Source: Nocardia fluminea (GTDB taxonomy: Bacteria > Actinomycetota > Actinomycetes > Mycobacteriales > Mycobacteriaceae). From it: a DNA stretch of 64,000 nt. Below the pieces are notes generated by a model. The model ran no database searches. It was not told where the DNA came from and saw nothing but the letters and a program-made list of their open reading frames with translations. The stretch's first letter is position 1. Each line of letters begins with the position of its first letter. Position numbers and translations under genes: made by a program. The stretch lies in assembly GCF_002846365.1 (NCBI RefSeq), contig NZ_PJMW01000004.1:1-64000 (forward strand), written 5' to 3'. Shown in pieces: positions 56,810-64,000 of the stretch.

Positions 56810-57588
56810 TGGAGATCGTGATCCGGGCTGACGAAAACGCCGTGGCCAGTACGGTCGCCGATATCGTCGGCGGCTACGTGCGGGGCGGCAACGCGATCCT
56901 CGGTTTGGCGACCGGGTCGTCGCCGCTGGGCAGCTATCAGGAGCTGGCGCGCCGCTACCGCGAGGGCGAGCTGGACTTCACCACCGCGAGCGCTTTCCTG
57001 CTCGACGAGTACGTCGGTTTGCCCAAAGACCATCCGCAGTCGTATTTTTCGGTGATCCGGTCGGAGTTCGTCGACCATGTGAACCTGGATCCCGCACGGG
57101 TGCTGAGCCCGAACGGCGAGGCCGGTGATGTCGCGGGCGAGGGCCGCCGGTACGACGCCGCCATCGCCGCCGCCGGCGGGGTCGACGTGCAATTGCTGGG
57201 AATAGGCACCGACGGACACATCGGGTTCAACGAGCCCGGCTCGGCGCTGACCTCGCGCACGCGGGTGAAGACGCTGACCGAACAGACGCGCAAGGACAAC
57301 GCGCGCTTTTTCGACGGTCCGGAGGATGTGCCGCATCACGTGCTCACCCAGGGCCTCGGCACCATCAACGAAGCCGGGCATCTGGTGATGATCGCGCTCG
57401 GCGCGGGCAAGGCCGATGCGATCGCCGCTGCCGCCGAAGGACCGCTGTCGGCGTTCTGCCCGGCCTCGGTCATGCAGTGGCATCCCCACGTCACCGTGGT
57501 GATCGACGAGGCCGCGGCGAGCAAGCTGAAGTTGGCGGACTACTACAAGTACGCGCTGGCGAACAAGCCCGCCTGGCAGTCGTTCTGA
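56809..57588 (+). CDS. nagB: Glucosamine-6-phosphate deaminase
   Basis: A 259-residue protein, normal for the family. Key motifs are L-G-L-A-T-G-S-S-P-L (phosphate binding), L-D-E-Y-V-G-L (catalytic Asp), G-I-G-T-D-G-H-I-G-F-N-E-P (catalytic His/Glu) and S-R-T-R-V-K-T-L. It converts GlcN-6-P to fructose-6-P and ammonia, closing the GlcNAc pathway. ATG overlaps the last base of nagA. Confidence 0.94.
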   Translation: MEIVIRADENAVASTVADIVGGYVRGGNAILGLATGSSPLGSYQELARRYREGELDFTTASAFLLDEYVGLPKDHPQSYFSVIRSEFVDHVNLDPARVLSPNGEAGDVAGEGRRYDAAIAAAGGVDVQLLGIGTDGHIGFNEPGSALTSRTRVKTLTEQTRKDNARFFDGPEDVPHHVLTQGLGTINEAGHLVMIALGAGKADAIAAAAEGPLSAFCPASVMQWHPHVTVVIDEAAASKLKLADYYKYALANKPAWQSF

Positions 57589-57589
57589 C

Positions 57590-58330
57590 GTGACCGCCCT
57601 CGAGTTCGCGGTGCAAGATGCGGCGGGCGCGCTCGGTGCTCGCCGCGTGGGGGCGGATCGGGTGGAATTGTGCGCGGCGCTGGGTGGTACGGGTGGGCTC
57701 ACGCCGAGTATCGGGACGATCGAGGCCGTGGTGGCAACCGGGATTCCCGTCCATGTGCTGATCCGGTGCCGGGCCGGGGGCTTCGTATATGCCGAGGCCG
57801 ACGAACTGGCGGTGATGAACGCCGATGCGCGAGCGGCGATTTCGGCCGGTGCCGCCGGGTTGGTGATCGGCGCGCTCACCCCCGGCCACCAGGTCGATGC
57901 CGACGGGTTGTGCCGTGTTCTCGATGGCGTTGCTGTCGAAGACATAGAGCTGACCTTTCACCGTGGGATAGATCAGATTCGCGATCGCGAGGCCGCGTTG
58001 GACACCTTGATCGCCGCCGGCGTGACCAGGGTTCTCACCTCGGGAGGAGCGGCCACATGCGCCGCGGGGCTCGATGAACTCGCCGCGATGGTCGGCCACG
58101 CGGCAGGCCGCATCCAGATCATGGCGGGCGGCGGAATCACCGTCGGCGACATTGCGGCGCTACACCGGGCGGGTGTCGACGCGATCCACCTGTCAGCCCG
58201 ACGTGTCATCGCCGACGACGGTGGGCCGGGCGGCGGCAGCACCGGCCACGAGCAACTGGACGAACAACTCGCCGCCGCCGTGGCCGCTCAACTGGCCGCC
58301 ACGGACCTGTCCGGCCACCCGAGAGCCTGA
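57590..58330 (+). CDS. cutC: CutC-family protein
   Basis: A 246-residue TIM-barrel protein. The family pattern is A-D-R-V-E-L-C-A-A-L, G-G-L-T-P-S, V-H-V-L-I-R-C-R, L-T-F-H-R, V-L-T-S-G-G and I-M-A-G-G-G-I. GTG start one base after nagB. CutC was once linked to copper tolerance, but biochemical support is weak. Its repeated place after nagB suggests a role in amino-sugar metabolism. Last gene of the operon. Confidence 0.9.
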   Translation: MTALEFAVQDAAGALGARRVGADRVELCAALGGTGGLTPSIGTIEAVVATGIPVHVLIRCRAGGFVYAEADELAVMNADARAAISAGAAGLVIGALTPGHQVDADGLCRVLDGVAVEDIELTFHRGIDQIRDREAALDTLIAAGVTRVLTSGGAATCAAGLDELAAMVGHAAGRIQIMAGGGITVGDIAALHRAGVDAIHLSARRVIADDGGPGGGSTGHEQLDEQLAAAVAAQLAATDLSGHPRA

Positions 58331-58356
58331 ATCGGGCGCGCGATCCGGTGGTCGGA

Positions 58357-58998
58357 TCAGGCGCGCTCGGCCAGGATCAACTCCGCTTCGCCGGGGTCGC
58401 AGTCGAAGGCCGCCTGCACCGCGGCGATGGCCTTGTCGTGTTCGCCTGCCGCTACCAACTGATCGATGTCGGCCCACTGATCGGTGGGCGGAGCCACCGA
58501 CGGGTCGAGGCGGCGGTCGAGCCGTTCCCACATGCGGGCCACGGTGGGGTCATCGGCGAGGAGTCCGCCGAGGTGGGCCTTGAAGGTGGGGTGTTCGGTG
58601 CGGTACATGCCCATCCAGCTGCTGGCGGGTGGGCTGGCCTCGGCATTGGCGGTGCGGTCGGCGAGTTTGAGGATCACGGCTCTGGGGTGGGCGGCGATCT
58701 TGGTGTAGGCGTTCTGGTTTCGCGCCTTGCGGTCGGGTCCGATGCCGGTGACCGCCCAGACCAAATCGAGAACCGCACGGCCGAAACGGGATTCGATCTC
58801 CTCCGCCGTGACGGGGGTGTCTTCGACGACGTCGTGGAGCCACGCCGCGAGGGCGAGCTCACCGCCGTAGCCGAAATCGTCGAGGACACCCCGAACAGCC
58901 GCGAGATGGGTGACGTAGGGATGGACGCCGTAGCGCTGGTCGCCATGTGCCGCGATGGCGAATTCCCGTGCTTCGATTTCGCGCTGATCGGACTCCAT
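58357..58998 (-). CDS. HD-domain phosphohydrolase (MESH1/SpoT-hydrolase-like)
   Basis: 213 residues from the ATG at 58998. The HD pattern is H-G-D-Q-R-Y-G-V-H-P-Y-V-T-H (first His), W-L-H-D-V-V-E-D-T (H-D pair plus E-D) and L-K-L-A-D-R-T-A-N (last Asp), as in the ppGpp-hydrolase domain of SpoT and small alarmone hydrolases. No synthetase domain. It may hydrolyse alarmone or a related nucleotide. Convergent with cutC. Confidence 0.85.
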   Translation of the reverse strand: MESDQREIEAREFAIAAHGDQRYGVHPYVTHLAAVRGVLDDFGYGGELALAAWLHDVVEDTPVTAEEIESRFGRAVLDLVWAVTGIGPDRKARNQNAYTKIAAHPRAVILKLADRTANAEASPPASSWMGMYRTEHPTFKAHLGGLLADDPTVARMWERLDRRLDPSVAPPTDQWADIDQLVAAGEHDKAIAAVQAAFDCDPGEAELILAERA

Positions 58999-59068
58999 GC
59001 CGCACCCCCGTGCTCGATTGATCGTGTCGAGATCGACCCTAGCCGAGGGCACCGACAGGTTGCCGGGA

Positions 59069-59737
59069 TCAGTGGTGGGCAGCGGGTTTCAGCGCGGTCA
59101 GGATGCCCGTCTGGTCCCGGCTCTGGGTGTAACTGAGATCGGTGAAGCCGACGGCCTCGACCCGGTCGGTGTAGTGGCGGATGTCGGCGTCGGCGAACGG
59201 ATCCCCGCCGCGGCCCAGGAACCGGGACAGCACGGCCCGCATCCGAGGGGTGGGTGACGCGTCGGCGAGCAGCAGGCGCCCGCCCGGTCGCAGCACCCGC
59301 CACATCTCGGCGATCGCGGCGTCACGCTGTGACTCGGGAATGTGGTGCATGACGAAAGTGCAGGTCATGACATCGAACTCGGCATCCGACAAGGGCAGCG
59401 ACTGCGCCGGGCCGACCACATAGCGATGGTGCGTGGCGCGATCCCGGGCGCTGTTGTCCGCGACCGCCGTGGCCGAGGGATCGACACCGACGGCGGCGCC
59501 GTTCGGTCCGACCGCTGCGCCGAGCGCGCGGACCAGCTTGCCGGGCCCGCAACCGATATCGAGCGCGCGTGAGCCGGGGCGCGCACCGGATCGGGTGACG
59601 AACTCGGCGAGCAGACGACGATGCCTGCCCAGGAAGAACACTGCGGTGAAGAGGTTGTAGCGGCGCAGGCCCGCGATGACCAGACCGGTGCCGGCGTCGT
59701 CGACGAACATGGGCGTGAGAAGCTGATTTCGGGACAT
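59069..59737 (-). CDS. Class I SAM-dependent methyltransferase
   Basis: About 222 residues from the ATG at 59737. Methyltransf_11-type motifs: A-L-D-I-G-C-G-P-G-K-L, V-G-V-D-P-S, F-D-V-M-T-C-T-F-V-M-H-H-I and L-R-P-G-G-R-L-L-L-A-D. Acceptor unknown. Divergent from the TetR gene at 59837, so it is a likely target of that regulator. Confidence 0.85.
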   Translation of the reverse strand: MSRNQLLTPMFVDDAGTGLVIAGLRRYNLFTAVFFLGRHRRLLAEFVTRSGARPGSRALDIGCGPGKLVRALGAAVGPNGAAVGVDPSATAVADNSARDRATHHRYVVGPAQSLPLSDAEFDVMTCTFVMHHIPESQRDAAIAEMWRVLRPGGRLLLADASPTPRMRAVLSRFLGRGGDPFADADIRHYTDRVEAVGFTDLSYTQSRDQTGILTALKPAAHH

Positions 59738-59836
59738 GAGTTCATCGTCGGGCGCCGCCGTGCGCGTCACCAGGAGCAGAATCGCCGGAGGTGTCCGTTA
59801 CCGAACACATCCGGGGAAACCGTGCAGGAGGAAGCG

Positions 59837-60415
59837 ATGGCCGAGCACCCTGATCGCCGGGTTCGACGCACCAGGGACACGCTGCACAAGGCGCTGATCG
59901 AGCTGATGATCGAGCGCGGCTACGACAAGGTGACCGTGAGCGACATCATCGGCCGCGCCGACGTCGGGCGGTCCACCTTCTACGCGCACTACCGCGACAA
60001 GGACGACCTGCTGCTGGTGAGCTGCACCGAGTTCCTGCGCCGCGAGATCATCCGCACGACCACGCCTGGTTCTCCGCTCGCGCCGCTGCGGGTGATGTTC
60101 CATCTCGCCGCGCAGTATCCCGAGGTGTATCGCCCGTTGATCGGGCCGAAGGCGACCGCCACCGTCGTGCGCGCCTATCGGCAGTGTGTCGCCGAGCTGG
60201 TCGGTGAACTCCTCGGTGAGCAACCGGCGGGCACGATCGAGTTCCTGTCGTGGGCTCTGCTCGGCGTGCTGGGTCCGGTGATCGAGCCGACCGCGCCGAC
60301 TCCTCCCGCCCAGGCGTGGCAACGGTTCGAAACGCTCGCGCTGTACGGGCTCACCGGCTCCGGCGATGCAGGTCCGGCCACGGCGGGCGACGCAGAATCG
60401 CCAGCGCCGCGATGA
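59837..60415 (+). CDS. TetR-family regulator, divergent from methyltransferase
   Basis: 192 residues from the ATG at 59837. HTH: I-E-R-G-Y-D-K-V-T-V-S-D-I-I, then R-A-D-V-G-R-S-T-F-Y-A-H-Y-R-D-K, a textbook TetR_N. The C-terminal domain is of the TetR_C_7/33-like type. It probably controls the divergent methyltransferase. Its 3' end overlaps the next minus-strand gene by 65 bases. Confidence 0.88.
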   Translation: MAEHPDRRVRRTRDTLHKALIELMIERGYDKVTVSDIIGRADVGRSTFYAHYRDKDDLLLVSCTEFLRREIIRTTTPGSPLAPLRVMFHLAAQYPEVYRPLIGPKATATVVRAYRQCVAELVGELLGEQPAGTIEFLSWALLGVLGPVIEPTAPTPPAQAWQRFETLALYGLTGSGDAGPATAGDAESPAPR

Positions 60416-60659
60416 CCCCGGTGAGCAGGCCGATCCATTCGCCGAGTTGAGTGATGCGATTGGCGTCCATCGCGGGCGTCCAGTGCGCGCGGCCTTCGTG
60501 GACGACGAACACACCGACCGGATGAGGGTGACGCAGCAACCCACCGGCACGCGAGACGGTGATGACCGTGGCTCCGGCGGCGGTCTCGATCGGCTCGCCG
60601 AACACGATCGGGGGCTCGGTCACCAGCTGTTCGACGCGATCTCTGATCGTCATCGCCAT
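60351..60659 (-). CDS. GerW/YtfJ-like small membrane protein
   Basis: About 102 residues from the ATG at 60659 (or 60653). The N-terminal half has P-P-I-V-F-G-E-P-I-E-T-A-A-G-A-T-V-I-T-V and P-V-G-V-F-V-V, the pattern of GerW/YtfJ-like proteins. A single membrane helix follows (W-I-G-L-L-T-G-V-I-A-A-L-A-I-L) with a basic tail. Function unknown. Overlaps the TetR 3' end on the other strand. Confidence 0.65.
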   Translation of the reverse strand: MAMTIRDRVEQLVTEPPIVFGEPIETAAGATVITVSRAGGLLRHPHPVGVFVVHEGRAHWTPAMDANRITQLGEWIGLLTGVIAALAILRRPPWPDLHRRSR

Positions 60660-60863
60660 CCTGTCTCGTCGTCCGGCATTGCCGTCGAACATACGCGCAC
60701 CGCGGATCCGCCGCCGGGGTTCGCGCACCGCGGCGCGCCGGAACGAGGCCGATGACGAATAGCGTTGTCAGCCATCGGTTTCCGATTCGTCCGCGACCAC
60801 AGGTGTGCCGGCACGCGTCGCCTCGGACGAACTGCGAGGCTCAACTGCGATGATGGTCGGGTC

Positions 60864-61838
60864 ATGACCGTGGCGAAAGGTGCACCGATGTCAGAGCAGA
60901 CGCTGTCGACACAGTGGTCACGATCGCTGGGGCTGCGGGTGCCAGTGGTGAACGCGCCGATGGGCGGCGCGGCCGGTGGACGGCTCGCGGCGGCGGTGAG
61001 CGCGGCCGGTGGGCTCGGGATGATCGGCATGGGCAGCGTGGGGTCGGTGGCGGCGTTGCGTCGCGAGCTGGCTGTCGCCGGAGCGCCGGACGGGATCGGG
61101 CTCGTCGACTGGGTCCGCGCCCGCGAGACCGGGCTGCTCGAGGCGGCGATCGCCGCGGGCCCACGGATCATCTCGGTCAGTTTCGGCACGGATTTCTCCT
61201 GGGTCCCCCAGGTGCGGGCGGCGGGCATCCTCGCTGTCACCCAGGTGTACGACGCGCCGGGCGCTCACCGCGCTCAGGACGCGGGTATCGACATTCTGGT
61301 GGCGCGCGGCAGCGAGGGCGGCGGCCACGGCGCCGACCGGCTGGCGTTGTTGCCGCTGCTCGACGCCGTCCTCGACATCGCGACCGTGCCGGTCCTGGCC
61401 GCCGGTGGTATCGGCTCCGGACGCACGCTCGCGGCAGTGCTCGCTGCGGGAGCGGCGGGCGCATGGCTGGGGACCTGCCTGGCCGCCGCCGAGGAATCAC
61501 TGCTGCCCGAATCCGCCCGCCTCGCCATGCTCGCCGCCGACTCCAGCAGCACCACCGTCACCACCGCGTTCGACGAGGCGCTCGATCTGCCCTGGCCACC
61601 GATCTATCCGGCGCGGGTCCTGCGCAACGAGTTCACGGATCCGTGGTCGCGGCCCGAGGTCGACGACGTACCGGACGCGGACCGGCTTCGGGCCGCGATC
61701 GAGGCCGATGATCCCCGGCTCGCGCCAGTGGATGCGGGTCAGGGCGTCGGATTGGTGACCCATGTCGAGCCTGCGGCGGCCATCATCGACCGGCTGTGCG
61801 GGCACGCGGCCGAGCTGCTGGCAGCACGCCGCGAGTAG
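60864..61838 (+). CDS. Nitronate monooxygenase-like FMN enzyme
   Basis: 324 residues from the ATG at 60864; an ATG at 60888 (M-S-E-Q) is equally likely. The NMO/2-nitropropane-dioxygenase TIM barrel shows V-P-V-V-N-A-P-M-G-G, G-G-L-G-M-I-G-M-G, I-I-S-V-S-F-G-T, G-S-E-G-G-G-H-G (FMN phosphate and catalytic His region) and P-V-L-A-A-G-G-I-G-S-G. Substrate unknown; these enzymes oxidise nitronates. Confidence 0.88.
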   Translation: MTVAKGAPMSEQTLSTQWSRSLGLRVPVVNAPMGGAAGGRLAAAVSAAGGLGMIGMGSVGSVAALRRELAVAGAPDGIGLVDWVRARETGLLEAAIAAGPRIISVSFGTDFSWVPQVRAAGILAVTQVYDAPGAHRAQDAGIDILVARGSEGGGHGADRLALLPLLDAVLDIATVPVLAAGGIGSGRTLAAVLAAGAAGAWLGTCLAAAEESLLPESARLAMLAADSSSTTVTTAFDEALDLPWPPIYPARVLRNEFTDPWSRPEVDDVPDADRLRAAIEADDPRLAPVDAGQGVGLVTHVEPAAAIIDRLCGHAAELLAARRE

Positions 61839-61880
61839 GGCTGCTCGTGACCGGGCCGATCGGGCCGTTGCAAAAATATG

Positions 61881-61892
61881 TAGACCAGTCTA
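61881..61892. promoter_or_regulatory. TetR (LmrA/YxaF-type) operator candidate at its own gene
   Basis: TAGACCAGTCTA lies 10 bases before the GTG of the TetR gene, preceded by CAAAAATATG. The same CAAAAATATG plus a related GGTCTA block recurs before the epimerase-hydrolase gene at 62491-62512. TAGACC-type palindromes are known sites of LmrA/YxaF-like repressors. Confidence 0.65.
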
Positions 61893-61902
61893 GTTTGAGC
61901 GA

Positions 61903-62457
61903 GTGGGCAAAAAGGGAGCCGAAACGCGGTGCAAGTTGATCAGGGCGACGCGGTCACTGATCGAAACGCAGGGCTACTTCGGCGCCGGACTCAACCAGAT
62001 CGTGCAGGAGAGCGGCGCGCCACGCGGGTCGCTGTACTTCCACTTCCCCGGCGGCAAGGACGAACTGGTGGCGGCGGCGCTCGCCGAGAGCGGTACCGAC
62101 ATCGCGACGATCATTCGTACGGTCGAGGCGACGGACGCGCGAGACTTCGCGCGCAAGATGGTGAACCTGCTGGGTGATCAGCTGGAAGCGTCGAACTGGA
62201 CCATCGGGTGCCCGGTGGCAGCCGTCGCTTTGGACACCGCGTCGACCAACGATGCCGTGCAGCAAGCTTGTTCGGCGACCTATCAGTTCTGGGAGGAAGC
62301 GATCCGCGAACGGCTGATCGGTTTCGGCCATCCCGAACCCGAACGGATCACGATGGTCGCGCTCGCCCTGATCGAAGGCGGACTGGTGCTGGCCCGGACC
62401 CATCGCTCTCGCCGGCCTCTGCAACATCTCTCCGACACCATCGACGTATTGATCTGA
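61903..62457 (+). CDS. TetR-family regulator, LmrA/YxaF type
   Basis: A 184-residue protein, GTG start at 61903. HTH: L-N-Q-I-V-Q-E-S-G-A-P-R-G-S-L-Y-F-H-F-P-G-G-K, split here; the P-R-G-S-L-Y-F-H-F-P-G-G-K-x-E-L core is diagnostic of the LmrA/YxaF group. The C-terminal domain has W-T-I-G-C-P-V-A. It probably represses itself and the epimerase-hydrolase gene through the sites at 61881 and 62501. Confidence 0.9.
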   Translation: MGKKGAETRCKLIRATRSLIETQGYFGAGLNQIVQESGAPRGSLYFHFPGGKDELVAAALAESGTDIATIIRTVEATDARDFARKMVNLLGDQLEASNWTIGCPVAAVALDTASTNDAVQQACSATYQFWEEAIRERLIGFGHPEPERITMVALALIEGGLVLARTHRSRRPLQHLSDTIDVLI

Positions 62458-62490
62458 GTCCCTCTCGCTCCCCCAGCCCGCGTCATGACT

Positions 62491-62513
62491 CAAAAATATG
62501 CAAATCGGTCTAC
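62491..62513. promoter_or_regulatory. Second LmrA-type operator candidate, before the epimerase-hydrolase gene
   Basis: CAAAAATATGCAAATCGGTC followed by TAC shares CAAAAATATG and the GGTCTA/AGTCTA half with the site at 61871-61892. It lies 16 bases before the ATG at 62529. Confidence 0.6.
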
Positions 62514-62528
62514 AGAAAGTTGGACACC

Positions 62529-64000
62529 ATGGCTCATACCGACTCCATAGTTTTCGGCGCTGCCGGGTTCATCGGCCGCTCGCTGGTCGCCGAACTGCTG
62601 CGAAACGGCAACACCGTCACCGCCGCGCTGCGTGCGGGCAGCCAGGATCGCCTGCGGACCTGGCTCGACGGGCAGAGTGTCGACACCGCGGGCTTGACCG
62701 TCACCACTACGGACATCGGCGAACCGGATCTCGCGCTGGGTGACACCGTCGCAGGGGTGCGCGATGTGTACAATGCGGCCGCGCTGATGAAATTCGGACT
62801 GGATGCGGACGTGGCGCGCCGGGTCAACCTCGACGGGGCGGTGCACGTGCTGGAATGGGCCGCACGACAACCGGATCTGCGGCGCGTCGTCCACATCACC
62901 GGCTATCGCGCCGCCGATGACGGGGGGAATCAGGACTACGGCAACGGCGCGTACGAGGCGTCGAAGGTCGAGGCCGATGGGCTGTTGCGGCGGATCGCGA
63001 CCGAGCGCGGCATCCCGCTGACCATGGCCAATCCCGCCGGCGTGCTCGGGCCCGGCCAGTACTTCGGACTCTCCGACATCATCGACAATCTCTGGCAGGG
63101 GCGACTGCCCGCACTGCCGGGCTCGGCCGATACCTTCGTGCCGGTTGTCGATCTCGACTACGTGGCCCGGTTCATCGTCGGACTGCCCACCCAACCCGAT
63201 ACCGTCGGCAGGTCCTATCCGCTGCTGGATGCCGCGACTCCCGTACTGCCCGAACTGATTCGGCTCGTCGCCGATCATCTGCACGTCGCGGCGCCGCGCT
63301 TCACACTGCCGACCGCGCTGGTCCGTCGGCTGCCCCGGGCAGTGACGCACGCCGATCCCGAAGCGCTGTCGTTCCTCAGCAGCGACCGGTACGACACCAG
63401 TGAAAGTGACGTCATCGCACGGCGTCTGGGCATCAGCCATCCGCCGGTCGACGAACTGCTGCACACCTACGCCGACGGGATCGTCGCCGGCCGCAACGGC
63501 ACCGTCACACCCACACCTCGCTCCGGATTCCGTGACGGGACCTGGCTGGTCGGTGAGCGAACCGACCCGGAATATGTGCTGTTGCACGGCATTCCGCTCG
63601 ACAGCGAATCATGGTCCGACGTGGTGCGGGAATTGGACGCCCCCACACTGGCGGCCGATCTTCCCGGACTCGGGCGCTCGGCGGTGTCCGCACAGTCGAC
63701 CGGTGACTGGATGGAGGAACTGATGGCGCCGGTGCGGACGCGTCCGGTCATCGTCGGTCATTCGCTGGGCGCCTGGGCCGCAATCGAATTCGCGCTGCGC
63801 CATCCTGATCGGGTGTCCCGACTGGTACTGATCGCACCCGCTTTTCTCCAGCAGCCGGCCTCCCGGCTCACGCGCTCGCCCCTCGCGGCCGAGGTCGTCA
63901 AGCGGATGTCCGTCACGACAGCGGCCGCGCGACTCGGCATTCCGGAAGGTCCTACCATCGCTTCCGCTCTCGCGGCGCTGCGACGGCCCGGTGTTGCCCA
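62529..64000 (+). CDS. NAD-dependent epimerase/reductase fused to alpha/beta hydrolase (3' end beyond window)
   Basis: An uninterrupted frame from the ATG at 62529 to the window end (490 codons). Residues 1-300 are an atypical/extended SDR: V-F-G-A-A-G-F-I-G-R-S (NAD-binding G-x-x-G-x-x-G), V-Y-N-A-A-A-L, H-I-T-G-Y-R and A-Y-E-A-S-K-V-E (YxxxK). From about residue 335 an alpha/beta hydrolase begins: Y-V-L-L-H-G-I-P-L-D, A-D-L-P-G-L-G-R-S and V-I-V-G-H-S-L-G-A (nucleophile elbow with catalytic Ser). The fusion suggests sequential steps on one ester-like substrate. Its regulator is the adjacent TetR. Confidence 0.88.
   Translation, partial: MAHTDSIVFGAAGFIGRSLVAELLRNGNTVTAALRAGSQDRLRTWLDGQSVDTAGLTVTTTDIGEPDLALGDTVAGVRDVYNAAALMKFGLDADVARRVNLDGAVHVLEWAARQPDLRRVVHITGYRAADDGGNQDYGNGAYEASKVEADGLLRRIATERGIPLTMANPAGVLGPGQYFGLSDIIDNLWQGRLPALPGSADTFVPVVDLDYVARFIVGLPTQPDTVGRSYPLLDAATPVLPELIRLVADHLHVAAPRFTLPTALVRRLPRAVTHADPEALSFLSSDRYDTSESDVIARRLGISHPPVDELLHTYADGIVAGRNGTVTPTPRSGFRDGTWLVGERTDPEYVLLHGIPLDSESWSDVVRELDAPTLAADLPGLGRSAVSAQSTGDWMEELMAPVRTRPVIVGHSLGAWAAIEFALRHPDRVSRLVLIAPAFLQQPASRLTRSPLAAEVVKRMSVTTAAARLGIPEGPTIASALAALRRPGVA

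Noticed and set aside
62490-63587. 365-codon minus-strand frame opposite the epimerase-hydrolase
   Set aside because: No recognisable motif; the plus-strand frame has intact SDR and hydrolase motifs.

Overview
The window looks like chromosome from a high-GC mycolic-acid actinomycete. Nocardia or a close relative is the best guess, inferred from the GC-rich third codon positions, frequent GTG starts, ESX/WXG100 genes, TetR abundance and a 16S-23S-5S operon without spacer tRNAs. No species call is possible from sequence reading alone.

Layout. 1-5.5 kb: chromosome-like genes (secreted peptidase-like protein, WGR/beta-propeller protein, TetR divergent from a two-gene operon with three operator-like repeats). 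5.5-9.3 kb: a mobile-element scar made of a complete IS3-family element, an orphan gene fragment, a complete two-frame IS5-family element, what looks like a 5' group II intron fragment, and gene debris. 9.3-22.7 kb: a defence island. It holds a candidate modification-dependent or restriction-modification locus (sigma-region-4-like HTH protein, unknown 200 aa protein, Mrr-nuclease/SF2 helicase and MutL/MORC-type GHKL ATPase in one operon, divergent from a C5-cytosine methyltransferase and Vsr endonuclease, plus an HNH nuclease), then a RelA/SpoT-domain protein carrying a C-terminal HEPN-type RNxxxH motif, then a PD-(D/E)XK-DUF2075 helicase. 23.7-31.3 kb: a six-gene leftward cluster (XRE/Nudix-like regulator, Nudix-like paralogue, PLP decarboxylase, SAM methyltransferase, nucleotidyltransferase, accessory arginyl-tRNA synthetase) that I read as an uncharacterised specialised-metabolite or tRNA-linked system, with a 30-bp palindrome before the decarboxylase. 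31.5-35.7 kb: a macro-domain remnant, an ESX-type polymorphic-toxin module (two WXG100 proteins, REase-fold toxin, HEAT-like immunity candidate), and a decayed partial copy of the same argS gene.

35.8-39.7 kb: BNR-repeat protein with a MoaD-like partner, a DoxX-like membrane protein, a frameshifted GNAT. 39.7-45.5 kb: the complete rRNA operon on the minus strand with promoter, boxA elements, 23S processing stem and a strong terminator. 45.5-50.9 kb: DUF218 protein, a large SF1-like helicase with substituted Walker A and B residues, a methyltransferase and a small secreted Excalibur protein. 51.3-58.3 kb: a complete GlcNAc phosphotransferase system (EIIA-EIIB divergent from EIIC-HPr-EI) followed by nagA, nagB and cutC. 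58.3-64 kb: HD hydrolase, methyltransferase, TetR regulators, nitronate monooxygenase-like enzyme, and at the end an NAD-epimerase/alpha-beta-hydrolase fusion behind matching TetR operator-like sites.

The most novel-looking signals are the RelA/SpoT-HEPN fusion, the MutL-type ATPase locus with its sigma-like protein, and the ArgRS-decarboxylase-methyltransferase-nucleotidyltransferase cluster with its palindrome and a nearby argS pseudogene.
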